Part shown: piece after piece, positions 1 through 8,936 of the stretch | Numbering within the stretch: position 1 is the stretch's first letter | Layout: each line of letters starts with the position of its first letter | Assembly: GCF_004359195.1 (NCBI RefSeq) | Contig: NZ_CP037954.1 | Span: forward strand, 868,001-932,000 | Length of the DNA stretch: 64,000 nucleotides | DNA from: Chryseobacterium salivictor | GTDB lineage: Bacteria; Bacteroidota; Bacteroidia; Flavobacteriales; Weeksellaceae | Direction of reading: 5' to 3' | Position numbers and translations under genes: made by a program | Notes under the pieces: generated by a model | The model's input: the letters and a program-made list of their open reading frames with translations, nothing else | The model's database searches: none | What the model was told of the DNA's origin: nothing

Positions 1-1524
1 GGTATAAGCAAATCCAAAATGTTTTGCTAAATATTCTGTATTTTTATGATGTTTTGTCAAAATAAATTCGTCCAAAGCATTGGTCGAGCTCGGTCCGGGA
101 ATAATTTTAAAAATATCTCCGCCGCCATTATTAAAGATAATAATCCGGGTATAAGGCGGAATATAATTGTTCCACAAACCATTGATATCATAGAAAAAAC
201 TCATATCTCCCGTTACCAGAACAGTTTGCTCTTGCGATTTCATTGCAAAGCCCATCGCGGTCGACGTGGAACCGTCGATTCCGCTGGTTCCGCGGTTGCA
301 GTACACATTATTTTTCTGAAAATCAAAAAGTTGCGCATACCGGATCGCAGAAGAATTACTGATATGCAGATTGATTTTTTCCGGTAATTTTGCAGAAAGC
401 AGTTCGAACAGTTTAAAATCTGAAAAACTTGTCTGCTCACAATATTGCGTGTGTTTCAAATCTCTTTTATCACGCAGAACATCCCACAGGTTGAAGTATG
501 GACTAGGTTCCAGTGAAACAAACTTTAATAATTGAGCAAAGAATTTTTCAGGAGTTGCTTTTATTTTTTCAGTCAGGGCAAAGAAAGTATCAGGGTGCCA
601 AACCTCATCAATATGCCAGTGACATTTCGGATTCGCTTTTCGCAGGAACTGTTTTACTTTTTTTGAAACTACATTTTGGCCAACCGTAATTAATAAATCC
701 GGTGCGTAAGTCGTGAAATCCGCCTCATTAAAATTAAAAATATAGCGGTCAATATGTGCGAAAAACTTATCGTGTTTCAAATTGGAATTGGCTTCCTTCA
801 AAACAACAACAGTATGATTTTTAACCAATTGCGACAACTGCATTTCCAGCTCTTCACTATAATCTCTTGTGCCGACCAGAATCATAATTCTTTTAGAAGT
901 ATTCCATTCTGCAATTATATTTGAAGGCAAATCATAAGCCGTTTCTCGGATGGTTTTTTCTACCGGCGGAAAATTCGGCAGTTCCGAAACCATATTGTAC
1001 AAAGGTTCTTCCAGCGGAATATTGATATGAACCGGCCCCTGTTTTTCAAAACAGACCTCGATGGCTTTTTTAATTAATGCGAAATTATAATCCCCGGCAT
1101 TTTCTTCTGAATCTTCCAACAACTGAAAATCTCCGTAGGAATGTTGCTGATATAGATCTTTCTGGCGAATGGTTTGTCCATCGAATATATCGACAAAATC
1201 AACAGGTCGGTCTGCCGTCAAAATTAAAAGCGGTGTATTTGAATAAAAAGCTTCCGTAATCGCCGGATAATAATTGGCGGCGGCAGAACCGCTTGTACAG
1301 GTTATTGCTACAGGTTTTTTCGCACTTTTCGCCATTCCCATTCCAACGAAAGCCGCACTTCTTTCATCTACAATACTGTAGCAGTTCAATTCATCCATTT
1401 CGGAAAAGTGAATGGCCAACGGCGCATTCCGGGATCCGGGCGAAATAACGATATCGGAAATTCCGTATTCTTTTAATAAATATGCTAAAATCTGAATGCT
1501 TCGTTTGGACGAGAATTGTTTCAT
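1..1524 (-). CDS. menD: MenD, SEPHCHC synthase (3' end off window)
   Basis: Thiamine-diphosphate enzyme of menaquinone synthesis that joins 2-oxoglutarate to isochorismate. Translating the minus strand from the ATG at 1524 gives 508 uninterrupted codons running off the left edge, so about 50 C-terminal residues are missing. Seen: the N-terminal SPGSRNAPLA motif, ADRPVD, and the ThDP/Mg motif GDMSFFYDINGLWNN near residue 430. The C-terminal visible part includes NNGGGDIF, also typical of MenD. A TAAATTTG box lies 18 bases upstream of the start, back to back with one for the gene at 1613. Menaquinone is the usual quinone of this phylum. Very secure apart from the missing end. Confidence 0.96.
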   Translation of the reverse strand, partial: MKQFSSKRSIQILAYLLKEYGISDIVISPGSRNAPLAIHFSEMDELNCYSIVDERSAAFVGMGMAKSAKKPVAITCTSGSAAANYYPAITEAFYSNTPLLILTADRPVDFVDIFDGQTIRQKDLYQQHSYGDFQLLEDSEENAGDYNFALIKKAIEVCFEKQGPVHINIPLEEPLYNMVSELPNFPPVEKTIRETAYDLPSNIIAEWNTSKRIMILVGTRDYSEELEMQLSQLVKNHTVVVLKEANSNLKHDKFFAHIDRYIFNFNEADFTTYAPDLLITVGQNVVSKKVKQFLRKANPKCHWHIDEVWHPDTFFALTEKIKATPEKFFAQLLKFVSLEPSPYFNLWDVLRDKRDLKHTQYCEQTSFSDFKLFELLSAKLPEKINLHISNSSAIRYAQLFDFQKNNVYCNRGTSGIDGSTSTAMGFAMKSQEQTVLVTGDMSFFYDINGLWNNYIPPYTRIIIFNNGGGDIFKIIPGPSSTNALDEFILTKHHKNTEYLAKHFGFAYT

Positions 1525-1541
1525 AATCTAATGGATTGTGG

Positions 1542-1549
1542 CAAATTTA
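1542..1549 (-). promoter_or_regulatory. Candidate -7 box for menD
   Basis: Minus strand reads TAAATTTG, matching the Bacteroidota consensus TAnnTTTG, 18 bases before the menD ATG. I see no clear TTTG -33 box at the expected distance. Confidence 0.45.
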
Positions 1550-1580
1550 CTGATAATTAAAATTTTAATCTAAAAAAACT

Positions 1581-1588
1581 TAAATTTG
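1581..1588 (+). promoter_or_regulatory. Candidate -7 box for the gene at 1613
   Basis: TAAATTTG followed by C, 24 bases before the ATG at 1613. It is the divergent partner of the menD box. No convincing -33 TTTG is seen. Confidence 0.45.
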
Positions 1589-1612
1589 CAAACGAATTCT
1601 TAATCAAACAAA

Positions 1613-2563
1613 ATGAAACAGATCCCAAGTGTGGATTTGCGTGATTTCCTTTCGGGTGAACCGGAACGCAAACAAAAATTTGTAAATGAAATCGGAAAAG
1701 CATACGAAGAAATTGGCTTCGTTGCGCTAAAAGGTCACTTCTTAGACGACCGGTTGGTTGATGAACTTTATGGCGAAGTAAAACAATTCTTTGATCTTCC
1801 AGTAGAAACAAAACAGAAATACGAAATCCCCGGAATCGGCGGACAGCGTGGTTATGTAGGTTTCGGAAAAGAAACCGCAAAGGGTTTCAAAAAAGGAGAT
1901 TTAAAAGAATTCTGGCATTTCGGACAGTATCTGGAAAACGGCTCAAAATACGCAGCAGAATATCCGGATAATGTGGAAGTTACAGAAAATCCCAAATTCA
2001 ATGTTGTTGGAAAAGAAGCCTACCAAATGTTGGAAAAAACCGGCGTTTATGTTTTGCGTGCTTTGGCTTTGTATCTTGGTTTAGATGAGTTTTATTTCGA
2101 CAAATTTGTCGCTGAAGGAAACTCTATTCTGAGACCAATCCATTATCCGCCGATTACGCAGGAGCCGGACAATGCAGTTCGTGCAGCTGCGCACGGCGAC
2201 ATCAATTTGATTACGCTTTTGATGGGCGCGCAGGGAAAAGGACTTCAGGTGATGAATCACGATGGAGAATGGATCGATGCAATTGCACAACCAGACGAAC
2301 TGATGATCAATGTTGGCGATATGTTGTCGAGACATACCAATAACAAACTGAAATCTACGATTCATCAGGTGGTAAATCCACCGAGAGAAATGTGGGGAAC
2401 TTCCCGTTATTCCATTCCGTTTTTCATGCATCCGGTGAGCGAAATGCCGCTGAATGCATTAGAAAACTGTGTGGATGAGAACAACCCGAAATTGTATGAA
2501 GACACTACGGCAGGAGAATTTCTGCACGAGAGATTGATTGAACTTGGTTTGATCAAAAAATAA
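1613..2563 (+). CDS. Isopenicillin N synthase-like 2-oxoglutarate/Fe(II) dioxygenase
   Basis: Soluble non-haem iron oxygenase of 316 residues with an N-terminal DIOX_N-like half and a double-stranded beta-helix C-terminal half. Iron ligands are visible as His194-x-Asp196 (AAAHGDINLI) and His251 (STIHQVV). Arg265-x-Ser267 (SRYSIPF) is the expected 2-oxoglutarate carboxylate pair. The substrate cannot be told from sequence: the family includes antibiotic, plant-hormone and amino-acid oxygenases, and nothing nearby forms a biosynthetic cluster. Stands alone, with a terminator directly behind it. Confidence 0.9.
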   Translation: MKQIPSVDLRDFLSGEPERKQKFVNEIGKAYEEIGFVALKGHFLDDRLVDELYGEVKQFFDLPVETKQKYEIPGIGGQRGYVGFGKETAKGFKKGDLKEFWHFGQYLENGSKYAAEYPDNVEVTENPKFNVVGKEAYQMLEKTGVYVLRALALYLGLDEFYFDKFVAEGNSILRPIHYPPITQEPDNAVRAAAHGDINLITLLMGAQGKGLQVMNHDGEWIDAIAQPDELMINVGDMLSRHTNNKLKSTIHQVVNPPREMWGTSRYSIPFFMHPVSEMPLNALENCVDENNPKLYEDTTAGEFLHERLIELGLIKK

Positions 2564-2586
2564 ATTCATCTTTTGATAATTTAAGG

Positions 2587-2612
2587 AACGGGCAATTTTG
2601 TCCGTTTTTTTT
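2587..2612 (+). terminator. Rho-independent terminator after the dioxygenase
   Basis: AACGGGC / GTCCGTT hairpin with a short AATTTT loop, followed by a run of T. Confidence 0.75.
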
Positions 2613-2709
2613 ATGATCAGGCACTTCAATAATCAAACACAAGCCGTGCAATAAAAATGGAGCCTGAAACACTTAATCAAAAATGGCGCTGTTTTCTGTT
2701 ATTTTAAAT

Positions 2710-2743
2710 TTTGCAAAACTGTGGTTAAATCTTCGTATTTTTG
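2710..2743 (+). promoter_or_regulatory. Two-box Bacteroidota promoter for glmM
   Basis: TTTG at 2710-2713 and TATTTTTG at 2736-2743, spaced 22 bases, at the long end of the usual range. The glmM ATG lies 75 bases downstream, leaving a leader of roughly 65 nt. Confidence 0.5.
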
Positions 2744-2818
2744 CAAAGTTTTAAACAGCATTTTCCAGACATCTCAAAAATGCTGAAATGAAGAACCACA
2801 ATTAAATAATTTCAACGT

Positions 2819-4201
2819 ATGTCTTTAATAAAATCAATCTCAGGAATCCGCGGAACCATCGGTGGGAAAGTTGATGAAAATCTAACCCCGCTTGATGTGG
2901 TAAAATTCACGTCCGCTTTTGGGACTTGGCTTCAAAATAATAAAAACAAAAAAAATTTAACCTTAGTCGTTGGTCGCGACGCCCGAATTTCCGGTTCCAT
3001 GGTGAATTCGTTAGTTTGTGCAACTTTGCAGGGCTTGGGCATTCACGTGGTAGATTTAGGACTTTCTACAACGCCAACTGTTGAGGTAATGGTTCCGGAA
3101 CTCAACGCAGATGGCGGAATTATCCTCACCGCTTCGCACAATCCAAAACAATGGAACGCGCTGAAATTATTAAATGAGAAAGGCGAATTCATTACCGGTG
3201 AAAATGGCACCGAAGTTTTAGCATTAGCAGAAAGTCAGGATTTTGAGTATGCCCAGGTTGATGATTTAGGAAAATACGAAACCAGAGACGACGCTTTCGA
3301 TATTCATATTCAAAAGATTTTGGATCTGCCGATGGTTGATGCCGAAGCCATTAAAGCTAAAAAATTCAAAGTCGTTGTAGACGCTGTAAATTCTACCGGC
3401 GGAATTGCCATTCCTCAGTTGTTAGAACATTTCGGGTGCGAAGTCGTGAAATTATACTGCGAACCGAACGGCCATTTTCCACACAATCCTGAACCGTTAA
3501 AAGAACATTTAGGAGACATTTGCGAACTGATGAAAACCGAGAAAGCAGATGTTGGAATCGTAGTTGATCCAGACGTTGACCGCTTGGCTTTGGTGGATGA
3601 AAACGGTGAGCTTTTCGGTGAAGAATACACTTTGGTCGCTGTTGCAGATTATCTTTTGAAAAATAAAAAAGGCGCAGCGGTCTCTAACCTTTCTTCGAGC
3701 CGTGCTTTAAGAGACGTCGCGCGTACGTTGGATTCCGAATATTTCGCAAGCGCTGTGGGAGAAGTCAACGTAGTTACTTTAATGAAAGAAAAGAATGCGG
3801 TTATCGGTGGCGAAGGAAATGGAGGAATTATTTACCCTGAACTTCATTACGGTCGTGATTCTTTGGTGGGTGTGGCTCTATTTTTGACGCATTTGGCAAA
3901 AGAAAACAAAACGGTTTCAGACCTCCGGGCGACTTATCCAAGTTATTTTATGGGTAAAAAGAAAATCGAGTTAACTCCCGATATTAATGTTGATGAGCTT
4001 TTAACTAAAGTGGAAAAAGAGTATCAAAATGAGGAAATTTCAACCATTGACGGCGTGAAAATCGATTTTGAAAACAATTGGGTACATTTGAGAAAGTCAA
4101 ATACAGAACCGATTATCAGGATTTATACCGAAGCATTTACACAAGAAGAAGCCGATCAGTTGGCAGATCAAATGATCGGAAAGATAAAAAGTCTGATTTA
4201 A
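2819..4201 (+). CDS. glmM: Phosphoglucosamine mutase
   Basis: Converts glucosamine-6-phosphate to glucosamine-1-phosphate for UDP-GlcNAc and peptidoglycan synthesis. The 460-residue alpha-D-phosphohexomutase has all four signature loops: catalytic Ser106 in TASHNP, metal loop D250-P-D252-V-D254-R, sugar loop EGNGG (332-336) and phosphate loop RKSNTEP (425-431). The metal loop has Val where most mutases have Gly; as I recall this is common in Bacteroidota and the three Asp are intact. Phosphomannomutase activity cannot be excluded by sequence, but a single mutase with general housekeeping context favours GlmM. Confidence 0.9.
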   Translation: MSLIKSISGIRGTIGGKVDENLTPLDVVKFTSAFGTWLQNNKNKKNLTLVVGRDARISGSMVNSLVCATLQGLGIHVVDLGLSTTPTVEVMVPELNADGGIILTASHNPKQWNALKLLNEKGEFITGENGTEVLALAESQDFEYAQVDDLGKYETRDDAFDIHIQKILDLPMVDAEAIKAKKFKVVVDAVNSTGGIAIPQLLEHFGCEVVKLYCEPNGHFPHNPEPLKEHLGDICELMKTEKADVGIVVDPDVDRLALVDENGELFGEEYTLVAVADYLLKNKKGAAVSNLSSSRALRDVARTLDSEYFASAVGEVNVVTLMKEKNAVIGGEGNGGIIYPELHYGRDSLVGVALFLTHLAKENKTVSDLRATYPSYFMGKKKIELTPDINVDELLTKVEKEYQNEEISTIDGVKIDFENNWVHLRKSNTEPIIRIYTEAFTQEEADQLADQMIGKIKSLI

Positions 4202-4286
4202 AAATGAAAAGATAAAGTGCGAAGACAGATGTTTTCCGCAGATTTTTGATTTTTCAGATATAAATTATTAAGTTTATTTAAATTTA

Positions 4287-4496
4287 AAAAAACAATCATC
4301 TCAATCAATCCGGAAAATAAAAAAGAATTGTCAAAAATCAGTACTTGTTCTTAAAGCTGTCGGAGTGGATTTTGTTGAGACTGGAGAATTTTAGGGTAAA
4401 GATTTTGTAAAAAAAATTAAAAAATCTAGACAAGAGATAAAAGAGGGGAAACCCAAAAAAAGTGCTCTTGAGATTTATGGAAATAAAAAAGGATAG
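4287..4496 (+). pseudogene. Decayed small antitoxin-like gene (DUF2683 style)
   Basis: No intact gene here, but the plus strand still encodes a recognisable pattern in two frames. From 4292 it reads TIISINPENKKELSKIS before a stop at 4352. Shifted by one base, from 4350, it continues LKAVGVDFVETGEF, hits TAG at 4392, then reads in the same frame GKDFVKKIKKSRQEIKEG and ends with TAG at 4494-4496. The order PENKxxL, then LKA..VDF, then FVxKIxxSxxEIKxG resembles short Bacteroidota antitoxin-type proteins. One frameshift, one internal stop and no ATG show decay. No partner toxin gene is seen. Family assignment is from memory of the pattern. Confidence 0.55.
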
Positions 4497-4568
4497 TATT
4501 AATAAAAGAAAAAACTTTTTCAAAAACTACAAAGTAATTTTAGCAATTGAAAAAAGATAACAAATATT

Positions 4569-5939
4569 TTGGAAGAATTTTTTGAAAATGAACTTGTTGA
4601 AAAGTTCGAAGCAATGGTTGAGAATAACGATGAATTCTACTTCGAAACCGAAGAGTACGAAGAAATCATTATTTATTACCTCGAAATGGGGGATATCTCC
4701 TTCGCCGATATGGCAACGAAATATGGGTTGAAAATTCACCCGAACTCCCTTGATTTAAAAGTGAAACAGTTCGAAGTTCTTTTGGAACTGGAAAAATATC
4801 CTGAAGCCAAAGAACTGATGACGGAACTGAAGGAATCCTGTATGGATAATACAGACTTTCTGGTGTGCTGCGCCAAATACTATTCTAACCTTGGAAATCC
4901 AAGACGCTCCATTGAGTATTGCGAGAAAGGGCTGGAACTGGAAGAGGAAGAAAACTTCCTGCATAATTTCATCGCCGATGAATTTGTCAATTTGGAGGAT
5001 CCGTTTAAAGCTTTGAAGCATTATAAACTGGCTCTGAATTTCGATCCCCAGGATGAGTATTCCTTAGAAAACGTGATGTCCTGCTATAACCAATTGAAGA
5101 GAAGCGATGAAGCCATCGAGTTTCTGAACGGTTATCTGGATAAATTTGCGTTCTCAGAAACCGCCTGGTACGAATACGGACAGTTTTACTTTAACAGGAA
5201 AAACTACGAAGAAGCGATTAAAGGTTTCGATTATCTTTTGGCAATCAATCCGCAGTCCGTGGGAGTTTACGCCAACAAAGCGGCCTGTTTCGAAGCGATG
5301 GGCGAATGGCTGAAAGCCATCTCTGTGTACGAGGAAATGCTGGCGTTGGAATATACCAAATCATTTACTTTCTATAAAATTGGATTGTGCTACAAAGAAA
5401 ACAAACAGCCGGTTTTAGCCTTAAACTATTTTCAGAAATCATTGCGGGACGATCCCCAGTTTTATCTGTCGATGATGGAGCAATCGTACGTTTATGAAGA
5501 AATGGGCGCAATGAAGGAAGCCCTACATTTTGCAAAAGAAGCGGTTTCTTTGAACGAATCGAATTTGGATTATCAGAAAAGACTTGCTTTTCTGTACATC
5601 GAAGGTGGGAAGTTTGAAGAAAGTTTAGTCTGCCTGAAAAGGCTGGTTGATTTCGAACCGGGGCGTTTCTACAATTGGTATGCTTATTCAGAGGTATTAA
5701 TGTTGATTGGCGAATTTGAAGAAGCTGTAAATGTGCTGGTAGAAGCGACAAAATCCCATCACAGAGCCGAACTGTTTTATCAGTTAAGCAACTGTTACTT
5801 CCAGCTGAACAGCCAGAAGAAAGGCAGGGAAGCATTGGCAACGGCTTTAAATCTCGATCCTCACTTGCTCGAAGATATGCAGCAAAAATATCCTTTTCTT
5901 AAGGAAGAAGTGGATAAAGTAAAAACCAAAAAGAAATAA
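4569..5939 (+). CDS. Tetratricopeptide-repeat protein
   Basis: 456 residues, acidic N-terminus, then roughly ten TPR-like helical pairs from about residue 65 to 440, for example ALKHYKLALNFDPQDEYSL and ALNYFQKSLRDDPQFYLSM. No signal peptide or membrane segment, so probably a cytosolic scaffold; the partner is unknown. The start is TTG at 4569: an in-frame TGA at 4548-4550 leaves no ATG upstream, and the next ATG (residue 16) would cut conserved-looking acidic sequence. A bidirectional terminator follows. Confidence 0.85.
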   Translation: MEEFFENELVEKFEAMVENNDEFYFETEEYEEIIIYYLEMGDISFADMATKYGLKIHPNSLDLKVKQFEVLLELEKYPEAKELMTELKESCMDNTDFLVCCAKYYSNLGNPRRSIEYCEKGLELEEEENFLHNFIADEFVNLEDPFKALKHYKLALNFDPQDEYSLENVMSCYNQLKRSDEAIEFLNGYLDKFAFSETAWYEYGQFYFNRKNYEEAIKGFDYLLAINPQSVGVYANKAACFEAMGEWLKAISVYEEMLALEYTKSFTFYKIGLCYKENKQPVLALNYFQKSLRDDPQFYLSMMEQSYVYEEMGAMKEALHFAKEAVSLNESNLDYQKRLAFLYIEGGKFEESLVCLKRLVDFEPGRFYNWYAYSEVLMLIGEFEEAVNVLVEATKSHHRAELFYQLSNCYFQLNSQKKGREALATALNLDPHLLEDMQQKYPFLKEEVDKVKTKKK

Positions 5940-5957
5940 TTTTTTTTAAATAAAATT

Positions 5958-5987
5958 AAAACGCATTTTTCAATGCGTTTTTTTTTG
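5958..5987. terminator. Bidirectional terminator between convergent genes
   Basis: Perfect 10-bp stem AAAACGCATT / AATGCGTTTT with a TTTC loop. T-rich on both strands, between the TPR gene and the convergent membrane-protein gene. Confidence 0.85.
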
Positions 5988-6011
5988 TATTAAAACAGAA
6001 CTGAAATAGAA

Positions 6012-7304
6012 TTATCGATAATACATTTCCAGAAACTCAAAAAACTCAGCCATTCTGAAAATATTATTAATGATCAGGTAAAAGAACAGAACAGAAACAG
6101 TACCGTACAAAAACGACAGCGTTTTCGGCGAATCTTTATAACCATAAAACAGCCAGCCCAGAAGCAACGGAATTACAAATATAAAATGACCGCCGTAAAT
6201 ATAAGAAGTGTGCAATCCGAATTTTAAAATGCAGTGAATGACAATATCCACCAAAAAAGAAATCATCAGAATTTGAACGAATTTATTTTTAAAGTTTTTG
6301 GCAAAACTCCACAATACAAGTGTTAAAACCGCTGCCACAAACAGATACGGAACCGCAGAGGAATACACATCCATAAAAAGCGCTTTGTACTGGAATCCTT
6401 TTTTATTGTGATAATCCCGTGTCGCAAAGCTGCTGAACAGTATATTACCGCCAAAAAACCAGGACACCATCATGTCCCAAACCGGCGTAACTTTTGGGTT
6501 AGAAAACTTTTCGTATTGTTCACCGGATTTATTTAAAAAGTTTAAAAACTTAAAATCCAGACGGTACAAAAACAATAAGACAAATACAGAAACGGAGATT
6601 GCAACGCGTAAAACAAGATTTCCAAATTTCCGCCAGTTGCGGAAAACCATCTTTTCAAAAAGAAGCGGAATATAAACTTTAACAATATTCGTTACCGTTA
6701 ATCCACCGATTGCAACGCCTGCCAAAGCCAAAGCCGCAGCGGAAATTTTTTCTTCCTTTCTCAATTTTAAAGCGGCATAATAATTAAACAAAACCAGAAA
6801 TAACAAAGTGTAAGTGTAGGTTTCCGGGGTGAAGGAAAGCAAAATCGGCGTGGTGAAAAAAGAGAAAAAGAAAAGAATCAATAAAGAAATCTTTTGGGGT
6901 AACGCAATAATATTCTTTAAATATTTGTAAATCTGAATTAAACTTAAACTCACCGCAAAGTTGCTGCACCAAGCCAAAACCAGCCGGAAGGTTTCATCTT
7001 TCTTTCCATGAGAAAACAAGTACGCAAACTCCCGGATCCAGTTGAAAAAATAGTTTGCCAGAGGATGTCTCTCAAATCCCCCACCCGTCATGACAATTGC
7101 CCGGTTGTCAAAACTAAAATAAGCATCCCACGGAATTCGGTCATCAAAAACAATCCGGTAATTCAACGCAATTGTGGTTCCCAAGAACCCATACGCTGTA
7201 AGGAACAGTAGAAATAAAAACAATTCGAATTTTGTTTCCGGGAAAACAGTTTTCAGAAAACCGGTTAATTTTTGTTTCAGATTCAAGGTAATAATTTTGC
7301 GCAA
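6012..7304 (-). CDS. Polytopic membrane protein, GT-C-like (DUF6080 type)
   Basis: 430 residues with about ten to eleven hydrophobic segments, starting near residues 26-48. The first large periplasmic loop carries DDRIPWDAYFSFD and GGFERHPLANYFF, followed by helices and a later loop FTPETYTYTLL. Acidic residues just after the first helix and a multi-helix body are what GT-C lipid-linked sugar transferases look like, so a glycosyltransferase-type role is a reasonable inference, not proof. I recall the family as DUF6080 of Flavobacteriia. Lies 12 bases downstream of selO on the same strand and is probably cotranscribed with it. Confidence 0.65.
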   Translation of the reverse strand: MRKIITLNLKQKLTGFLKTVFPETKFELFLFLLFLTAYGFLGTTIALNYRIVFDDRIPWDAYFSFDNRAIVMTGGGFERHPLANYFFNWIREFAYLFSHGKKDETFRLVLAWCSNFAVSLSLIQIYKYLKNIIALPQKISLLILFFFSFFTTPILLSFTPETYTYTLLFLVLFNYYAALKLRKEEKISAAALALAGVAIGGLTVTNIVKVYIPLLFEKMVFRNWRKFGNLVLRVAISVSVFVLLFLYRLDFKFLNFLNKSGEQYEKFSNPKVTPVWDMMVSWFFGGNILFSSFATRDYHNKKGFQYKALFMDVYSSAVPYLFVAAVLTLVLWSFAKNFKNKFVQILMISFLVDIVIHCILKFGLHTSYIYGGHFIFVIPLLLGWLFYGYKDSPKTLSFLYGTVSVLFFYLIINNIFRMAEFFEFLEMYYR

Positions 7305-7316
7305 AAGTAAGAAATT

Positions 7317-8861
7317 TTAAGAACTGCAGGAAAGGGTTGAACAACCGGTTTGTCCATCATACTGCGGCGGTCGTTTTACAGAAAACTCCGGGTAGATTTC
7401 CTGGTAAGGGTTTTCTAAGGCAGTAAGCAGTTTGTTCAGCAATTCTTTTTTTCCTTCATTCAGCTCATTGATGCATTCAAAAAGCAGATAATTTCTAAGA
7501 ATGAATTTAGGATTTGTTTCTTTCATTATCATTAAAGACTCCGTTTTTGAAATTGAATTTTTCGCCAGCCGACTTAGATAAAGACTGAGAAATTCTCCAA
7601 ATTTTTCAAATTGCTCTTCGGTTGTTTTTGAATAGAAAACCTCTTTAAAGTGGATTTTAAAATCAACATTTTCCGAGTATGCTTCCAGTTGTTTAAAAAA
7701 TAAAGTATAATCAATTTCTAAATCCTGCATGAGTTGTTGTGCTTTGGTGAATAATTCGTCATCACCTTGCTGCAGTTTATCGAGACCGAATTTTCTAGCC
7801 ATCATTTCATCATGCCTGATCCAAAAGTCGGTATTGAAATCATTCAGGGTTTTTTCTAATTTCTTTTCATCTTTAATTAAAGGAAACAAAGCATTTGCCA
7901 GTTGCCAAAGATTCCATTGCGCGATTTTTGCCTGATTCCCAAAAGCGTATCTGCGGCCGGGTAAATCGGTCGTATTTGGGGTAAAATTCAGATCATACTC
8001 ATCCAGAAAAGAAAACGGACCGTAATCAATCGTTAAGCCGAGAATCGACATATTGTCGGTGTTCATTACTCCGTGAACAAATCCAACGCGGTACCATTTT
8101 ACAATCATATCGGCCGTTCTATCGGCAACTGCCTTAAAGAATTCCGCATATTTTTCCGGACCGGTGCTGTGGATTTCAGGGAAGTAATTTTCAATTGCAA
8201 AATCGGCGAGTTGTTGCAAAGTTTGATTTTCACCTTGGGCAGAAAGCAGTTCAAAATGTCCAAGCCTTAAAAAACTCGGTGCGGTTCTGGTCATGACAGC
8301 GCCTTTTTCATAAGCGGCATTCCCATCATATAACATGTCCCGAACAACTTGTTCTCCGCTGACAGAAAGGGATAACGCACGTGTTGTCGGAATTCCCAAA
8401 TGATACATCGCCTCACTCATTAGATATTCCCTAACGGAAGACCGGAGAACGGCTCGGCCGTCTGCGTGCCGGGAATACGGAGTTGCACCGGCACCTTTCC
8501 ATTGTATTTCTGTGTTTTCACCTTGGGCATTTTTAATCTCTCCGGCGAAAATGGCACGGCCATCTCCTAATTGTCCCGCCCAGTTGCCGAACTGATGCCC
8601 TGCGTATGCTGTTGCGTAAGTTTTCATACCGCTCGGAAGAGATTTTGCATTTAAAAAATCTTCATCGGTCTGGTTTCCCATTTTTTCTAAACCGATTTCG
8701 ATTGCAAGTTTTTCATTAAATATAATCAGTTCAGGGTTTTCAAAACCGGCAATTTCTACGGTAGAAAATACGGCTTTTGGTGTTTGCCTTTGCATGGGAT
8801 TTCCGGAAAGATCGCCGGGAAAAAGCGTCAAATATTGTTGGGTAATATGATCTAAATTCAT
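7317..8861 (-). CDS. selO: SelO/YdiU protein adenylyltransferase
   Basis: Pseudokinase-fold enzyme that transfers AMP from ATP to Ser/Thr/Tyr of target proteins and is linked to redox stress. 514 residues, normal length. Seen: AGHQFGNWAGQLGDGRA near the N-terminus, GAGATPYSRHADGRAVLRSS (nucleotide-binding and activation region), GVMNTDNMSILG, and DYGPFSFLD, which holds the metal-binding Asp. The C-terminus is GCSTLSCSS, so Cys sits where many eukaryotic homologues carry selenocysteine. Start ATG at 8861 gives the expected N-terminus. Confidence 0.93.
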   Translation of the reverse strand: MNLDHITQQYLTLFPGDLSGNPMQRQTPKAVFSTVEIAGFENPELIIFNEKLAIEIGLEKMGNQTDEDFLNAKSLPSGMKTYATAYAGHQFGNWAGQLGDGRAIFAGEIKNAQGENTEIQWKGAGATPYSRHADGRAVLRSSVREYLMSEAMYHLGIPTTRALSLSVSGEQVVRDMLYDGNAAYEKGAVMTRTAPSFLRLGHFELLSAQGENQTLQQLADFAIENYFPEIHSTGPEKYAEFFKAVADRTADMIVKWYRVGFVHGVMNTDNMSILGLTIDYGPFSFLDEYDLNFTPNTTDLPGRRYAFGNQAKIAQWNLWQLANALFPLIKDEKKLEKTLNDFNTDFWIRHDEMMARKFGLDKLQQGDDELFTKAQQLMQDLEIDYTLFFKQLEAYSENVDFKIHFKEVFYSKTTEEQFEKFGEFLSLYLSRLAKNSISKTESLMIMKETNPKFILRNYLLFECINELNEGKKELLNKLLTALENPYQEIYPEFSVKRPPQYDGQTGCSTLSCSS

Positions 8862-8880
8862 AATTCAAAGTTCGTTAAAA

Positions 8881-8914
8881 AAAACATCCTTCCAAAAGAT
8901 TGAAAGGATGTTTT
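8881..8914 (-). terminator. Terminator after the PBP1A gene
   Basis: 11-bp stem AAAACATCCTT / AAGGATGTTTT. On the minus strand it is followed by a run of T, placing it as the 3' end of the PBP1A transcript, ahead of selO. Confidence 0.8.
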
Positions 8915-8936
8915 CTATTTATTGTATAGATTGCTG

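Noticed and set aside
1613..2563. Isopenicillin N synthase as part of a beta-lactam cluster
   Set aside because: Neighbours are menD and glmM; the family is broad and no ACV synthetase or other pathway gene is present.
3568..3583. DPDVDR in GlmM as a damaged active site
   Set aside because: All three metal-binding Asp are present; Val for Gly is, as I recall, a normal variant in this phylum.
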